Notes under the pieces: generated by a model
Databases searched by the model: none
Seen by the model: only the letters and a program-made list of their open reading frames with translations
What the model was told of the DNA's origin: nothing
In this document: positions 16,793 through 24,871 of the stretch, one piece after another
Layout of the letters: each line of letters opens with the position of its first letter
Position numbering within the stretch: the first letter of the stretch is position 1
Translations under genes and position numbers: made by a program
From: Bacillus sp. CH30_1T
Lineage (GTDB): Bacteria > Bacillota > Bacilli > Bacillales > Bacillaceae_B
Reading direction: 5' to 3'
DNA length: 64,000 bases
Assembly (NCBI RefSeq): GCF_008364765.1
Contig: NZ_VTUY01000004.1
Coordinates: forward strand, 442,596 to 506,595

Positions 16793-16902
16793 ATGTAACT
16801 CCCTTTCTATTAAGCTCTTTCCATTATATTCTAAAATGCGTTAATATAGTGAATATATGGAATGAATCTTCACCTAATATTAGAAATGGAGGACACCACG
16901 TC

Positions 16903-17580
16903 ATGATCCAAGCGGCCATATTCGATCTGGACGGAACCTTGCTGAACAGAGACGCCTCTGTAAATGAATTCATCACTAGCCAATATGAAAGACTGGATAA
17001 ATGGTTAAGACATATCCCAAAAGAATCGTACATAACTAGATTCATTGAATTAGACCATCGCGGCTACGTCTGGAAAGATGAAGTGTACAAGCAGCTTATC
17101 GAGGAATTCACCATTCCTGAAATAACCTGGGAAGAACTGCTGGAGGATTACATCAGTGAATTCAAGCACAGCTGTGTACCTTTTCCACATTTACATAAAA
17201 TGTTGGATGAATTAAGTGATAAAAATATCAAACTTGGAATGATCACAAATGGCTTCGGCCAGTTTCAAATGGACAACATCCTGGCTCTTGAAATAAAAGC
17301 ATACTTTGATGAAATTCTAGTTTCAGAATGGGAAGGCTTGAAAAAGCCTGACCCAGAAATCTTTAAGAGAGCATTAGTAAGGTTGAATTTAGAACCTCAT
17401 GAATGCATCTTTATCGGGGATCACCCTGAGTATGATGTATATGGTGCTCAAAAAGTGGGGCTGAAAGGTATATGGAAGAAAGACCCTCACTTGAGTCATG
17501 CGGAACAAGCAGATTGGGTGATTGATGATCTGATGGAATTGCCGAAATATATTGATCATCTTAATAGCAATGGAAAGTGA
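16903..17580 (+). CDS. HAD-superfamily hydrolase
   Basis: A protein of 225 residues. Motif I is IFDLDGTLLN (6-15), motif II MITNGFGQFQ, motif III the lysine in KKPDPEIFKRAL, and motif IV FIGDHPEYDVYGAQKVG. A four-helix cap after motif I makes it a class C1 phosphatase of the YjjG/phosphoglycolate type. I chose the ATG at 16903, which has GGAGG nine bases upstream; an in-frame ATG at 16849 would add residues before the strand that normally opens this fold. Confidence 0.9.
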   Translation: MIQAAIFDLDGTLLNRDASVNEFITSQYERLDKWLRHIPKESYITRFIELDHRGYVWKDEVYKQLIEEFTIPEITWEELLEDYISEFKHSCVPFPHLHKMLDELSDKNIKLGMITNGFGQFQMDNILALEIKAYFDEILVSEWEGLKKPDPEIFKRALVRLNLEPHECIFIGDHPEYDVYGAQKVGLKGIWKKDPHLSHAEQADWVIDDLMELPKYIDHLNSNGK

Positions 17581-17589
17581 AATAAATGA

Positions 17590-17628
17590 CCATCAACAAA
17601 CCAATCGACCCGAATTGGTGGTCGATGG
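17590..17628 (+). terminator. Imperfect hairpin after the HAD gene
   Basis: CCATCAACAAACCAAT (17590-17605) can pair imperfectly with ATTGGTGGTCGATGG (17614-17628). No T-run follows at once, so it is a weak candidate. Confidence 0.4.
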
Positions 17629-17842
17629 CAACTAAGTATTTTCCTATCAGTTTTTTTAAAATGTATATATACTTCATCTCGTTCAAAAGTCGCACCTAAC
17701 TTTCAACCAATCAAACCAGGAAGAACTTCCGATTTAACTGTATATTGTAAATAAGAAAATTATGCGGTTTCTCTTGAAAATGTGTAGAAATTTCTTTATA
17801 TTTAGTAAATATAATTTTACCAAATGTTGGAGGAATCAACCT

Positions 17843-18118
17843 ATGAAGGACATGAAGAAATTATGTAACTCCATAAATAATTGTTTTGTAAGAGATGACA
17901 CTCATACTGACAAACTACATATGGGAGAGATCGTTCACATTCTCCGTGTGAAGTCTCAACTAACACAAGAGGAATTAGCTCATAAAGCAAACGTGAGTGC
18001 TCAAACGATTAAGAGGCTTGAAGGGGGAAGGGGAAAAGTAAGTGACATCACCTGCCGATCAATATTCGAAGCACTTGGAGTAAATATTACTTTATTAACG
18101 GAGCTTTTAGAGAAATGA
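17843..18118 (+). CDS. XRE-family helix-turn-helix protein
   Basis: A 91-residue protein. The HTH_3 domain covers about residues 33-85: IVHILRVKSQLTQEELAHKA then VSAQTIKRLEGG, with the Cro/C1-type turn. A short N-terminal segment with two cysteines precedes it, and there is no effector domain, so it is likely a small DNA-binding regulator. The ATG at 17843 has TTGGAGGA nine bases upstream; an upstream ATG at 17762 lacks a site and reads through low-complexity sequence. Confidence 0.8.
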   Translation: MKDMKKLCNSINNCFVRDDTHTDKLHMGEIVHILRVKSQLTQEELAHKANVSAQTIKRLEGGRGKVSDITCRSIFEALGVNITLLTELLEK

Positions 18119-18392
18119 CGTAAATTGATGTATTAATAACAAAGAAGGAGTTGTAAAAGTAGGTTAACTTATTGGAGGCGTGATTTTTGCCTTCTTTTTA
18201 AAAAAGTTTTAAAGGAAGACATGATCATCATGATTAAGAGTTTCTGCTATTCCACACAGCTGTCTAAAATTTCTAGCAGATTACGAAGGTGCAAAATTGA
18301 TATCAGGGTTTGGTAGGTGCTATATTATTCTGAATAAGGTATGAATTCCAATCATACCTTTTATAGAGTTCAATCCAAAGAAGGGAGAACTT
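18119..18392. other. Intergenic gap with a hairpin before the kinase-like gene
   Basis: No gene seen. AAGGTATGA (18336-18344) and TCATACCTT (18352-18360) form a perfect 9-bp stem followed by TTAT, ending 33 bases before the next start codon. It could end a short leader transcript or attenuate the next gene. Confidence 0.45.
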
Positions 18393-19073
18393 ATGAATAA
18401 TAAATGGGAAGCAGCACTACCATCTCTATCTCAAGTTACCGTGTTTTCCAATCTCAATAATGAACCTGTCAGGATCCATGGTGGAGATGATAGTCTAAGA
18501 TGCATTGGTGTAGGGACGGATGCAGCGGTCTTTCAATCCATTTATGCTCCAGAGTTTGCGTTCAAATTGTACGCGGAGGATAAGGGATCAAAAATTAAAA
18601 TAGAAGAAAAAGTGTACAAAACCATTGGGAACTCATCTTTTTTCTCAACCTGCTATGAAACTTATGATAAGTTTCTCGTTCTAAGTTACGAAGAGGGACC
18701 AACATTATTCGATTGTCTGCTCCAAGGAATTCATATCCCGGAACAAGCAGTTCAAGATGTGGAGGATGCCAGACAATATGTGCGTGATCAAGGGTTGAAC
18801 CCCCGTGATATTCATTTAAAGAATATATTGCTTCAAAATGGAAGAGCCAAAATTATAGATGTGTCAGAGTACGTCCTCCCAGGAAATGATTTTAGATGGG
18901 AGCATTTAAAGAAAGCATATGAGGATCATTATAACCTCATAGATGGAAAAGCAGTTCCATATTGGTTACTTGAAACAATTAGAAAATGGTATAATTCATG
19001 GAACAAGCATTTCACTTCTTATGAGGAATTTATGAAAATTGTATTAAAGTTTACTTCGTTTAAAAAAGACTAA
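18393..19073 (+). CDS. Small serine/threonine protein kinase-like protein (YrzF-like)
   Basis: A 226-residue minimal kinase fold. Visible elements are the glycine-poor loop CIGVGTDAAVFQSIY, the ATP-anchoring lysine in FAFKLY, the hinge FLVLSYEEGPTL, the catalytic loop NPRDIHLKNILL (equivalent to HRDxxxxN) and the metal-binding DVS in KIIDVSEY replacing DFG. Length and motifs resemble B. subtilis YrzF/YbdM-type kinases. The substrate is unknown. GGGAGAA lies before the ATG. It is a single gene with a strong terminator. Confidence 0.8.
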   Translation: MNNKWEAALPSLSQVTVFSNLNNEPVRIHGGDDSLRCIGVGTDAAVFQSIYAPEFAFKLYAEDKGSKIKIEEKVYKTIGNSSFFSTCYETYDKFLVLSYEEGPTLFDCLLQGIHIPEQAVQDVEDARQYVRDQGLNPRDIHLKNILLQNGRAKIIDVSEYVLPGNDFRWEHLKKAYEDHYNLIDGKAVPYWLLETIRKWYNSWNKHFTSYEEFMKIVLKFTSFKKD

Positions 19074-19112
19074 AAAAGCGTTCAGAGCTATAAAAACTCT
19101 GAACGCTTTTTT
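19072..19112 (+). terminator. Strong terminator after the kinase-like gene
   Basis: A 16-bp stem from A6-GCGTTCAGAG to CTCTGAACGC-T6, overlapping the stop codon by two bases. Confidence 0.92.
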
Positions 19113-19351
19113 TCTAAGAAAAGGTACTTCCAGGTATCAATACCACTTGCAAGTATGTACTTCTCAATACAGCTAAAAAGTAATTCTTTTATGGGTTCAC
19201 ATGCTGATACCTTCATTCTAAATCATACATTATTTGAAGTCTCTTTCTATAAAAGTAAGAAAGTGAGCAATCAATTGTATTTGACAGATAAATTTGACAT
19301 AATTTATTTAATCTTCAATTTTAAGTAATTCAAGAAAATGGAGGAGAAAAC

Positions 19352-20425
19352 ATGTGGAATCAAAACAACGTTTCTAGAATTCTGGGTACTCACTATCCCA
19401 TCATCCAAGCAGGAATGGCTGGTGGAATCACTACTACAAATCTGGTATCGTCAGTCTCAAATTCGGGAGGACTGGGAAACTTGGGAGCAGGATATATGTC
19501 CGCTGATGATATGAAACTAGCAATCAAAGAAATAAAAGGTCAAACGAATCAGCCTTTTGGGGTGAACCTTTTCATACCTGAAACTCCAATAGTAAATGAT
19601 GAACAAATAACCCACGCCAAAAGATTATTGGAGCCTTTTAAAAAAGAATTACACCTAACCGACAACGGCTCGTTTTCAGAGCTGCAAAACAATTTTGAAA
19701 ATCAGCTAGAAGTCATCTTCAATGAAAAGATACCCGTTTGCAGCTTCACGTTCGGCGCCCCATCTAAAGAGCTTGTGAAAGAGTTAAAAAAGGAAGGAAC
19801 CATCGTGATCGGCACCGCGACGACTGTTGAAGAGGCAGTTTTCAATGAAGAGTGCGGAGTAGACATCGTTGTCGCCCAAGGAAGTGAAGCAGGTGGGCAT
19901 CGGGGCACGTTTCTAGGATCTTTTAAACACTCAATAATCGGAACCTTTTCTCTAGTGCCACAAGTGGTGGATGCGGTTTGCATTCCTGTGATTGCTGCAG
20001 GAGGTATTATGGATGGAAGAGGCGTTATTGCAGCGCTTGCTTTAGGGGCAAAAGGAGTCCAAATGGGAACTGCTTTTCTTACATGTAAAGAGAGTGGGGC
20101 TGGGGCTTTTCATAAAAGGGCTGTTCTAGAATCATCAGAAACGCATACGGTCATCACAGCTGCCTTTAGCGGGAAACCTGCTCGAGGAATCGAAAACAGA
20201 TTTACTAGGGAAATGCAGGAATTCGAGAGCCTATTACCTCCGTATCCCATACAAAATGCGTTAACGAAAAAACTGAGAAAAGAAGCGGGTATTCAGGGAG
20301 TTCCAGAATTCATGTCTATGTGGTCTGGACAAAGCCCGAGACTCAGCAGGGATATATATACTAAAGAACTGCTTGTATCCATCGTAACTGAAGTGGATGA
20401 AACTCTGGGGAGGTTGAATGAATAA
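19352..20425 (+). CDS. Nitronate monooxygenase (YrpB/NpdA type)
   Basis: A 357-residue FMN-binding TIM barrel. It opens with YPIIQAGMAGGITT, followed by NSGGLGNLGAGYMS, and has QGSEAGGHRG (phosphate or flavin site, with the catalytic histidine), IPVIAAGGIMDGRGVIAALALGA and QMGTAFLTC. These are class I nitronate monooxygenase motifs; B. subtilis YrpB is a close match as I recall it. It oxidises alkyl nitronates, including propionate-3-nitronate. GGAGGAG precedes the ATG. It is monocistronic. Confidence 0.9.
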   Translation: MWNQNNVSRILGTHYPIIQAGMAGGITTTNLVSSVSNSGGLGNLGAGYMSADDMKLAIKEIKGQTNQPFGVNLFIPETPIVNDEQITHAKRLLEPFKKELHLTDNGSFSELQNNFENQLEVIFNEKIPVCSFTFGAPSKELVKELKKEGTIVIGTATTVEEAVFNEECGVDIVVAQGSEAGGHRGTFLGSFKHSIIGTFSLVPQVVDAVCIPVIAAGGIMDGRGVIAALALGAKGVQMGTAFLTCKESGAGAFHKRAVLESSETHTVITAAFSGKPARGIENRFTREMQEFESLLPPYPIQNALTKKLRKEAGIQGVPEFMSMWSGQSPRLSRDIYTKELLVSIVTEVDETLGRLNE

Positions 20426-20605
20426 CTAAGTCACTCCATACAATTCATAGTCCCAATCTCACAAATCCTATTTTCCAAATATTAAACCTTGTAATCATTT
20501 CTAGCAAAGGTATAATTTTGATATAAGGAAAGCGTTTTTTTATTTATCGTAAATTTTCTAAATAGTTAAAATCTATTCGTTATGTTGCGTTTTTAGGAGG
20601 TACAA

Positions 20606-21295
20606 ATGAGAGAAATATTACCTGGATCTGTACTGTCTCATATTCAGTATGGTTATCAAAAAGTTCCTAAGAAGGTCAAAAGTCAATGTCCAAACTGCTC
20701 AAAGACAAGTGAATTTGTTTTGAAGGCCAATTTTTATCAAGTGAACAAAACAGGACTGTTTGCAGAGGCAAATTGTTCAGAGTGTAAGAAACCCGCTATA
20801 TTTGTTATCATGCTTAATGATGATTCGGTCAATCGACGTGAGGAAGCTGGCCTTTATATTTATGATCCACTGGCAACGAACGGACCGTTGGATCAGATTC
20901 AAGGGAATAAACGGATTCCACAGGACCTCGTCCGATCATTTCGATCCGCATTAAATGTCAGCCAGACGAAGGATAACTCTGCTACAGCCGTTATGTCTAA
21001 GCGCGTGCTCGAGAGTGTTCTGAAGAATTTTAATGGGGATAAAGTAAATGGGCAATCCTTATCGGAACAATTCGACCAATTACCCAAGAATGTCGACCTT
21101 ACAAAGCCTATCCAGGCCCTGAGCCACCTTGTGCATCCAAACTCCCCCTTCTATGAAATGCTTGAATTGGAAAGGGAAATTGACGATGAAACAGCGGGAT
21201 TACTTATGGAATTACTAGAAGGCCTCATTGAATATTTATTCGTTCTTCCAGAAAAAATCGAAACGTTACAAGAGAAAATTGAAAAGAAATATTAG
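20606..21295 (+). CDS. DUF4145-type protein with N-terminal zinc finger
   Basis: A 229-residue protein. Residues 28-57 carry CPNC and CSEC pairs forming a zinc ribbon. After them come a beta-rich segment and the helical DUF4145 core, including DLVRSFRSALNVSQ, SAVMSKRVLESVLKNF-like (read TAVMSKRVLESVLKNF) and IQALSHLVHPNSPFYEM. DUF4145 occurs alone and in restriction-type proteins, with unknown biochemical role. AGGAGGT lies before the ATG. No partner genes are nearby. Confidence 0.75.
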   Translation: MREILPGSVLSHIQYGYQKVPKKVKSQCPNCSKTSEFVLKANFYQVNKTGLFAEANCSECKKPAIFVIMLNDDSVNRREEAGLYIYDPLATNGPLDQIQGNKRIPQDLVRSFRSALNVSQTKDNSATAVMSKRVLESVLKNFNGDKVNGQSLSEQFDQLPKNVDLTKPIQALSHLVHPNSPFYEMLELEREIDDETAGLLMELLEGLIEYLFVLPEKIETLQEKIEKKY

Positions 21296-21299
21296 TAGA

Positions 21300-21332
21300 A
21301 GTAGAGTGCCGTTTCTAGCACTCTACTTTTTT
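21300..21332 (+). terminator. Terminator after the DUF4145 gene
   Basis: AGTAGAGTGC (21300-21309) pairs with GCACTCTACT (21318-21327), then T5. Confidence 0.9.
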
Positions 21333-21630
21333 ATAGTGATTTTAACTTAAGGGAATCCAGTGCCTGGTTCACGTCATCGATATCATAGATTTTCTTCTCT
21401 AAACAAAACTGAATCACGAGATCGAATCGTTCGCTGTCTGAAAGGGAGAAACCGGCAGCACACAACATATCACCGGTTTCTTCCTCCGACAGTTCCAGAG
21501 AAAAGCACAGGGCTACTACTGTACGTTTACTCGGCTTATAATTAGGAATCGATCTGATTTTCGAAAAATGCTTTCGGTCAATTCCTGCTTTTTTGTGGAT
21601 GCCATCAACAGGAGCTATACAATTGGGAGT
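21331..21630 (-). pseudogene. C-terminal remnant of an HTH/XRE-type domain protein
   Basis: The minus strand is open for 100 codons ending at the TAA complementary to 21331-21333. It reads HKKAGIDRKHFSKIRSIP, then PSKRTVVALCFSLELSEEET and AGFSLSDSERFDLVIQFCLE. This is the conserved helical DNA-binding-like tail seen at the end of macro-domain, vWA-type and related Firmicutes proteins. There is no start codon or ribosome site; the frame begins abruptly at 21630 inside another gene remnant, so the rest has been deleted. Confidence 0.6.
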
Positions 21631-21782
21631 TCATTTTTCTAGGTGCGAATATCGATGCTGCTGAAGAAGCCTTGAATATCGGCATCGATGTCGGGAATGC
21701 ATATCAATTTGAGGCTTTTTCTGAAGGAGTTGAAAAGATGTATGATGTGGTGAGTGAGGCTGTGTGTCAGAAGAGACGTTGA
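21606..21782 (+). pseudogene. C-terminal remnant of a von Willebrand factor A-type protein
   Basis: The plus strand reads QQELYNWEFIFLGANIDA, then AEEALNIGIDVGNAYQFEAF and SEGVEKMYDVVSEAV before a TGA. WEFIFLGAxIDA is the end of the vWA fold in the TerY-like/VWA family of Firmicutes stress or defence loci. It starts abruptly and overlaps the opposite-strand HTH remnant by about 25 bp, which marks a deletion joint between two once separate genes. Confidence 0.6.
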
Positions 21783-21801
21783 TGTTAATATTGAATTTTG
21801 G

Positions 21802-21832
21802 ATCTCATCTATCTATTAGATGGGATTTTTTC
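21802..21832 (+). terminator. Terminator after the vWA remnant
   Basis: ATCTCATCT (21802-21810) pairs with AGATGGGAT (21818-21826), with G-T wobble, followed by T6. It survives from the lost gene. Confidence 0.7.
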
Positions 21833-21862
21833 ATTATAGAAACGCATGATGTCCTTTATAAT

Positions 21863-21961
21863 GAATTCGCCGTTATATCTTGAATTTCGCCGATAAAACA
21901 AGGATTTCGCTGTTATATTTGAAATTTCGCCGATAAAATTGAAATAGCGCCGTTAAATTGG
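21863..21961. repeat. Dispersed TATCAGCGAAAT-type repeat cluster, copy A (inverse orientation)
   Basis: Five imperfect units of about 20 bp, each with TTTCGCCG or TTTCGCTG followed by ATAAAA or TTATAT. The complement reads TTTTATCGGCGAAATT, the same core as clusters at 24446-24527 and 52957-53011. It lies in a gene-free gap. Confidence 0.7.
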
Positions 21962-22151
21962 ACGAATAGCAATCAACACACCAAATTACTTACCTTAAGC
22001 CATACAAAACTTATAAGAATACCCTCAACAATCAATAACTTTCACGATTCTGTATAGAATTTATTTAAATTTTGCCAAAACTAGTTTATCATTATAAGGT
22101 AGATTCAATTTAAACCAATTGGAAGTCAACGGAGTTAAAGGAAGGGACACT

Positions 22152-23330
22152 ATGTCGACAGAAAACGAAAAGAATATTACCAGAATACATATGGATGGGA
22201 AGGAATACATTCTCATCGGAACTGCTCACGTATCGCGTCAGAGTGCGGTGCAGGTAAAAGAAGTGATCGAAGCAGAACAGCCGGACACGGTTTGTGTCGA
22301 ACTGGATGAACCAAGGTATCAATCAATCGTCGAGGGAGATAAATGGAAAGATACAGACATCTTTCAAGTAATTAAAGACAAAAAAGCTACTTTACTTCTT
22401 ATGAATCTAGCCATTGGATCATTCCAGCGACGGATGGCCAAACAATTTGGAATCAAGCCGGGTCAGGAAATGATTCAGGGAATTGAATCAGCGAAAGAAA
22501 ATGGCGCTGAACTCGTATTGGCTGATCGGAATATACAAATCACGTTCTCCCGTATTTGGAACAGTGTTGGATTCAGTGGCAAAGCAAAACTCATGACCCA
22601 AATCATATACAGCATCTTTAGTACCGATACCATTACAGAAGAAGAACTCGAAAAAATCAAATCTCAAGATATGCTGGATTCGATGTTAAATGAATTCACC
22701 CAAGTTTTTCCTAAATTGAAAACACCATTAATCGATGAACGAGATCAATACCTTGCCCAGAAAATCAAAGATGCACCGGGAGAGAAAATTGTTGCGGTGT
22801 TAGGTGCAGCTCATGTTCCTGGTATCACTAAAGAAATTTATAAAGAACATAATTTGGACAAACTGAACGAACGTCCTGCTAAATCAAAATGGCCAAAGAT
22901 TATAGGCTGGGCCATTCCCGTCATGATCCTTGCCGTGATTGCCTACACCTTCATTTCCAATCCTGATGCCGGGATACAACAGGGAATTAGTTGGATACTA
23001 TGGAACGGAGGATTCTCTGCACTTGGCGTAGCCATCGGATTGGGACATCCATTAGCGATATTGACAGCATTCGTAGCAGCACCATTCACGTCGTTAAATC
23101 CACTTCTGGCAGCAGGATGGTTTGCCGGATTCGTACAAGCATATTTCCGCAGACCAAATGTCGGTGACTTTGACTCACTATCTGAAGACGTCCTTAGTGT
23201 AAAAGGATTCTGGAGAAACAAAGTAACGCGAATCCTCCTCATTGTCGTGCTTGCTAACTTAGGAAGTACACTTGGTACTGTAATTGGTGGGGCAGATGTT
23301 GTGCGGCTGTTTCTTGAAAATTTAAAGTAA
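22152..23330 (+). CDS. TraB-family membrane protein
   Basis: A 392-residue protein. The N-terminal 220 residues hold the TraB/PrgY/GumN (ChaN-like/Tiki) fold: EYILIGTAHVSRQSAVQV with the GTxH motif, VCVELDEPRYQS, and GEKIVAVLGAAHVPGI with the second AAHxxG motif. Four hydrophobic segments follow at the C-terminus (IIGWAIPVMILAVIAYTF onward). Related proteins inhibit pheromone signalling in Enterococcus or act as metalloproteases; the role in bacilli is unknown. The ATG at 22152, preceded by AAAGGAAGGG, is preferred to a TTG at 22119. Confidence 0.88.
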   Translation: MSTENEKNITRIHMDGKEYILIGTAHVSRQSAVQVKEVIEAEQPDTVCVELDEPRYQSIVEGDKWKDTDIFQVIKDKKATLLLMNLAIGSFQRRMAKQFGIKPGQEMIQGIESAKENGAELVLADRNIQITFSRIWNSVGFSGKAKLMTQIIYSIFSTDTITEEELEKIKSQDMLDSMLNEFTQVFPKLKTPLIDERDQYLAQKIKDAPGEKIVAVLGAAHVPGITKEIYKEHNLDKLNERPAKSKWPKIIGWAIPVMILAVIAYTFISNPDAGIQQGISWILWNGGFSALGVAIGLGHPLAILTAFVAAPFTSLNPLLAAGWFAGFVQAYFRRPNVGDFDSLSEDVLSVKGFWRNKVTRILLIVVLANLGSTLGTVIGGADVVRLFLENLK

Positions 23331-23335
23331 AGTGA

Positions 23336-23369
23336 AATAAGCTATCCTTTTGGGGGTAGCTTATTTTTT
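23336..23369 (+). terminator. Terminator after traB-like gene
   Basis: AATAAGCTA.CC pairs with GG.TAGCTTATT, followed by T4. Confidence 0.85.
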
Positions 23370-23435
23370 ATAAAATGATGTTGGAATATTATGTTAAAAT
23401 GGATAGAATAATGATATTTTGGAGGGATCTTTAAT

Positions 23436-23642
23436 ATGAAACACAATATTAGCAGAGATGCACACTGATTACTCATCCTACTTGTTGGGTCTAGTTTTGT
23501 TATGGGATTCACACTTTTCACACATTCTGTTCAGGGAATAATCGCTTATGTATTTGGGATTATTGGATTTAGTGGTGTGGCTTTTCTTGTTTTTCATATT
23601 GAAGACAGAAAAGGAAGGAGACTAAATAATACATATAATTAG
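23436..23642 (+). pseudogene. Small membrane protein gene with an in-frame TGA at codon 11
   Basis: An ATG with TTGGAGGG upstream opens a 68-codon frame that is intact except for TGA at 23466-23468. After the stop it encodes two hydrophobic segments (LLILLVGSSFVMGFTLF; IIAYVFGIIGFSGVAFLVF) and a basic tail (EDRKGRRLNN). It is followed 24 bases later by another small membrane-protein gene. A single base change (for example from TGG) would restore it, so this is a recent inactivation or a sequencing error. Confidence 0.6.
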
Positions 23643-23666
23643 GAATAGCTAAGTTCAGGAGGCCAT

Positions 23667-23978
23667 ATGATGAATCAAGAATCACTATCAAACTTGATAT
23701 CTATTAACAACGATGTTTTGTGGGGAGTCATTTTAGTAATGGGACATTTAATCTCCACTACACTAGCATTAGCCATTTTTTCATCAATTCTGCTTCAAAA
23801 TAAGAAGAAAGGATTATTATTCCTTATTCTCTTAATTGTCATGGGTGTGCTGACACTCTATAGAGTCATGAGTTATTCTATAACATTTGGAATAATTATT
23901 GGCTTCATGTATATCATTTTATGTTTTGTTACCTTTATCTCTTTAATAAGGAAAATGACTAGGGAAAATCAATTGTAA
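23667..23978 (+). CDS. Membrane protein, 103 aa
   Basis: An ATG with CAGGAGG upstream. There are three membrane spans (VILVMGHLISTTLALAIFSS; LLFLILLIVMGVLTLYRV; ITFGIIIGFMYIILCFVTF) and a basic C-terminus. I recognise no family. It probably forms an operon with the interrupted small membrane gene before it. Confidence 0.7.
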   Translation: MMNQESLSNLISINNDVLWGVILVMGHLISTTLALAIFSSILLQNKKKGLLFLILLIVMGVLTLYRVMSYSITFGIIIGFMYIILCFVTFISLIRKMTRENQL

Positions 23979-24173
23979 TTTGGTTTTAATCTCATATGTA
24001 GGATAGAGTGATAGAAAGGTTAAGAAAATTATTTTCTCCTCCAAGGTTGACCATTAGGATGTCTGTAATGTAGTTGAGTCATTTTTGTAACATAAATAAT
24101 TTTTTAAGAATATATTGAAAAAACAAGCCTATATTTATTATAATAACAGAAAGGATTTATAGAGGAGGATCTA

Positions 24174-24353
24174 ATGGACACCCACAGGAGTAAAAGGATA
24201 TCCAAGTTATACCGAAAGTTGATTACTTCTGATGCAACACAAGCTTTCCTTATTTATAAAGGCCTAGATGAGACAACGAAAGCAGAATTACTCGATTTAG
24301 TGGCAGAGATGGGCTCTCAGCACTCAGAAAAACTTTTGAATAAAATAAGCTAA
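24174..24353 (+). CDS. Small soluble protein, 59 aa
   Basis: An ATG with AGAGGAGG at good spacing. The product begins MDTHRSKRISKLYRKLI, is basic at the N-terminus and acidic and helical at the C-terminus (ETTKAELLDLVAEMGSQ). No family recognised. A clear terminator follows 20 bases after the stop, so it is probably an independent small gene. Confidence 0.65.
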   Translation: MDTHRSKRISKLYRKLITSDATQAFLIYKGLDETTKAELLDLVAEMGSQHSEKLLNKIS

Positions 24354-24373
24354 CATACATTAACCGAGTGTAG

Positions 24374-24404
24374 GACCTGGAGAGGTGATTTCTCCAGGTC
24401 TTTT
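24374..24404 (+). terminator. Terminator after the 59-aa gene
   Basis: GACCTGGAGA (24374-24383) pairs with TCTCCAGGTC (24391-24400), then TTTT. Confidence 0.9.
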
Positions 24405-24445
24405 CCTTTGAAAAGGGGGAAAGATGGAGGATTTGAATATAGGGA

Positions 24446-24527
24446 TTTTCGGTTTATTAGCGAAATAGTAAATTTATCAACAGAATTTCATTTTTATCAG
24501 CGAAATCCAGAATATATCAGCGAACCA
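24446..24527. repeat. Dispersed TATCAGCGAAAT-type repeat cluster, copy B
   Basis: Four units at about 20-bp intervals: TTATTAGCGAAATAG, TTTATCAACAGAATTT, TTTATCAGCGAAATCC and ATATCAGCGAACC. It lies in the 520-bp gap before dppA. The rest of the gap (24528-24797) holds no gene that I can support. Confidence 0.7.
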
Positions 24528-24797
24528 TAATGAACCAGTAATGCACAGTATCACAGGTCATTTGTCCTTCATCCAACGCTCAAAACCAAGGATATCTAAC
24601 CTCTGCATAAACAAAAGAGTGCGGTGTGATTTCGATTATGAAATCCATCGCATTTTTAGTTTTTCATAAGATTTGATGATTCTAATTAACTATCTATTTA
24701 CTAAAAAGGTGAAAAACCTTTTGAATGAAACTAAACATAGTTCTATTTTCCTTATTTTATGATGATAGGAATAAATTCCTTTTTATTCAAAAAAATG

Positions 24798-24838
24798 TTG
24801 TAATTAGGTGTATTAATATTTATAATATTAAGAAAATT
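24798..24838 (+). promoter_or_regulatory. dpp promoter with overlapping CodY-like box
   Basis: TTGTAA (24798-24803), a 17-bp spacer and TATAAT (24821-24826) form a good sigma-A promoter. AATATTAAGAAAATT (24824-24838) matches the CodY consensus AATTTTCWGAAAATT at 13 of 15 positions and overlaps the -10 and start region. B. subtilis dpp is repressed by CodY, so nutrient control is expected here too. Confidence 0.7.
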
Positions 24839-24871
24839 TAATAAATATCCTCTAGGAAAGGAGGGCACTAA

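Noticed and set aside
23466-23468. In-frame TGA as selenocysteine
   Set aside because: The residue lies just before a membrane span in a small membrane protein, and no SECIS-like stem or selenoprotein family is apparent; a nonsense change is simpler.
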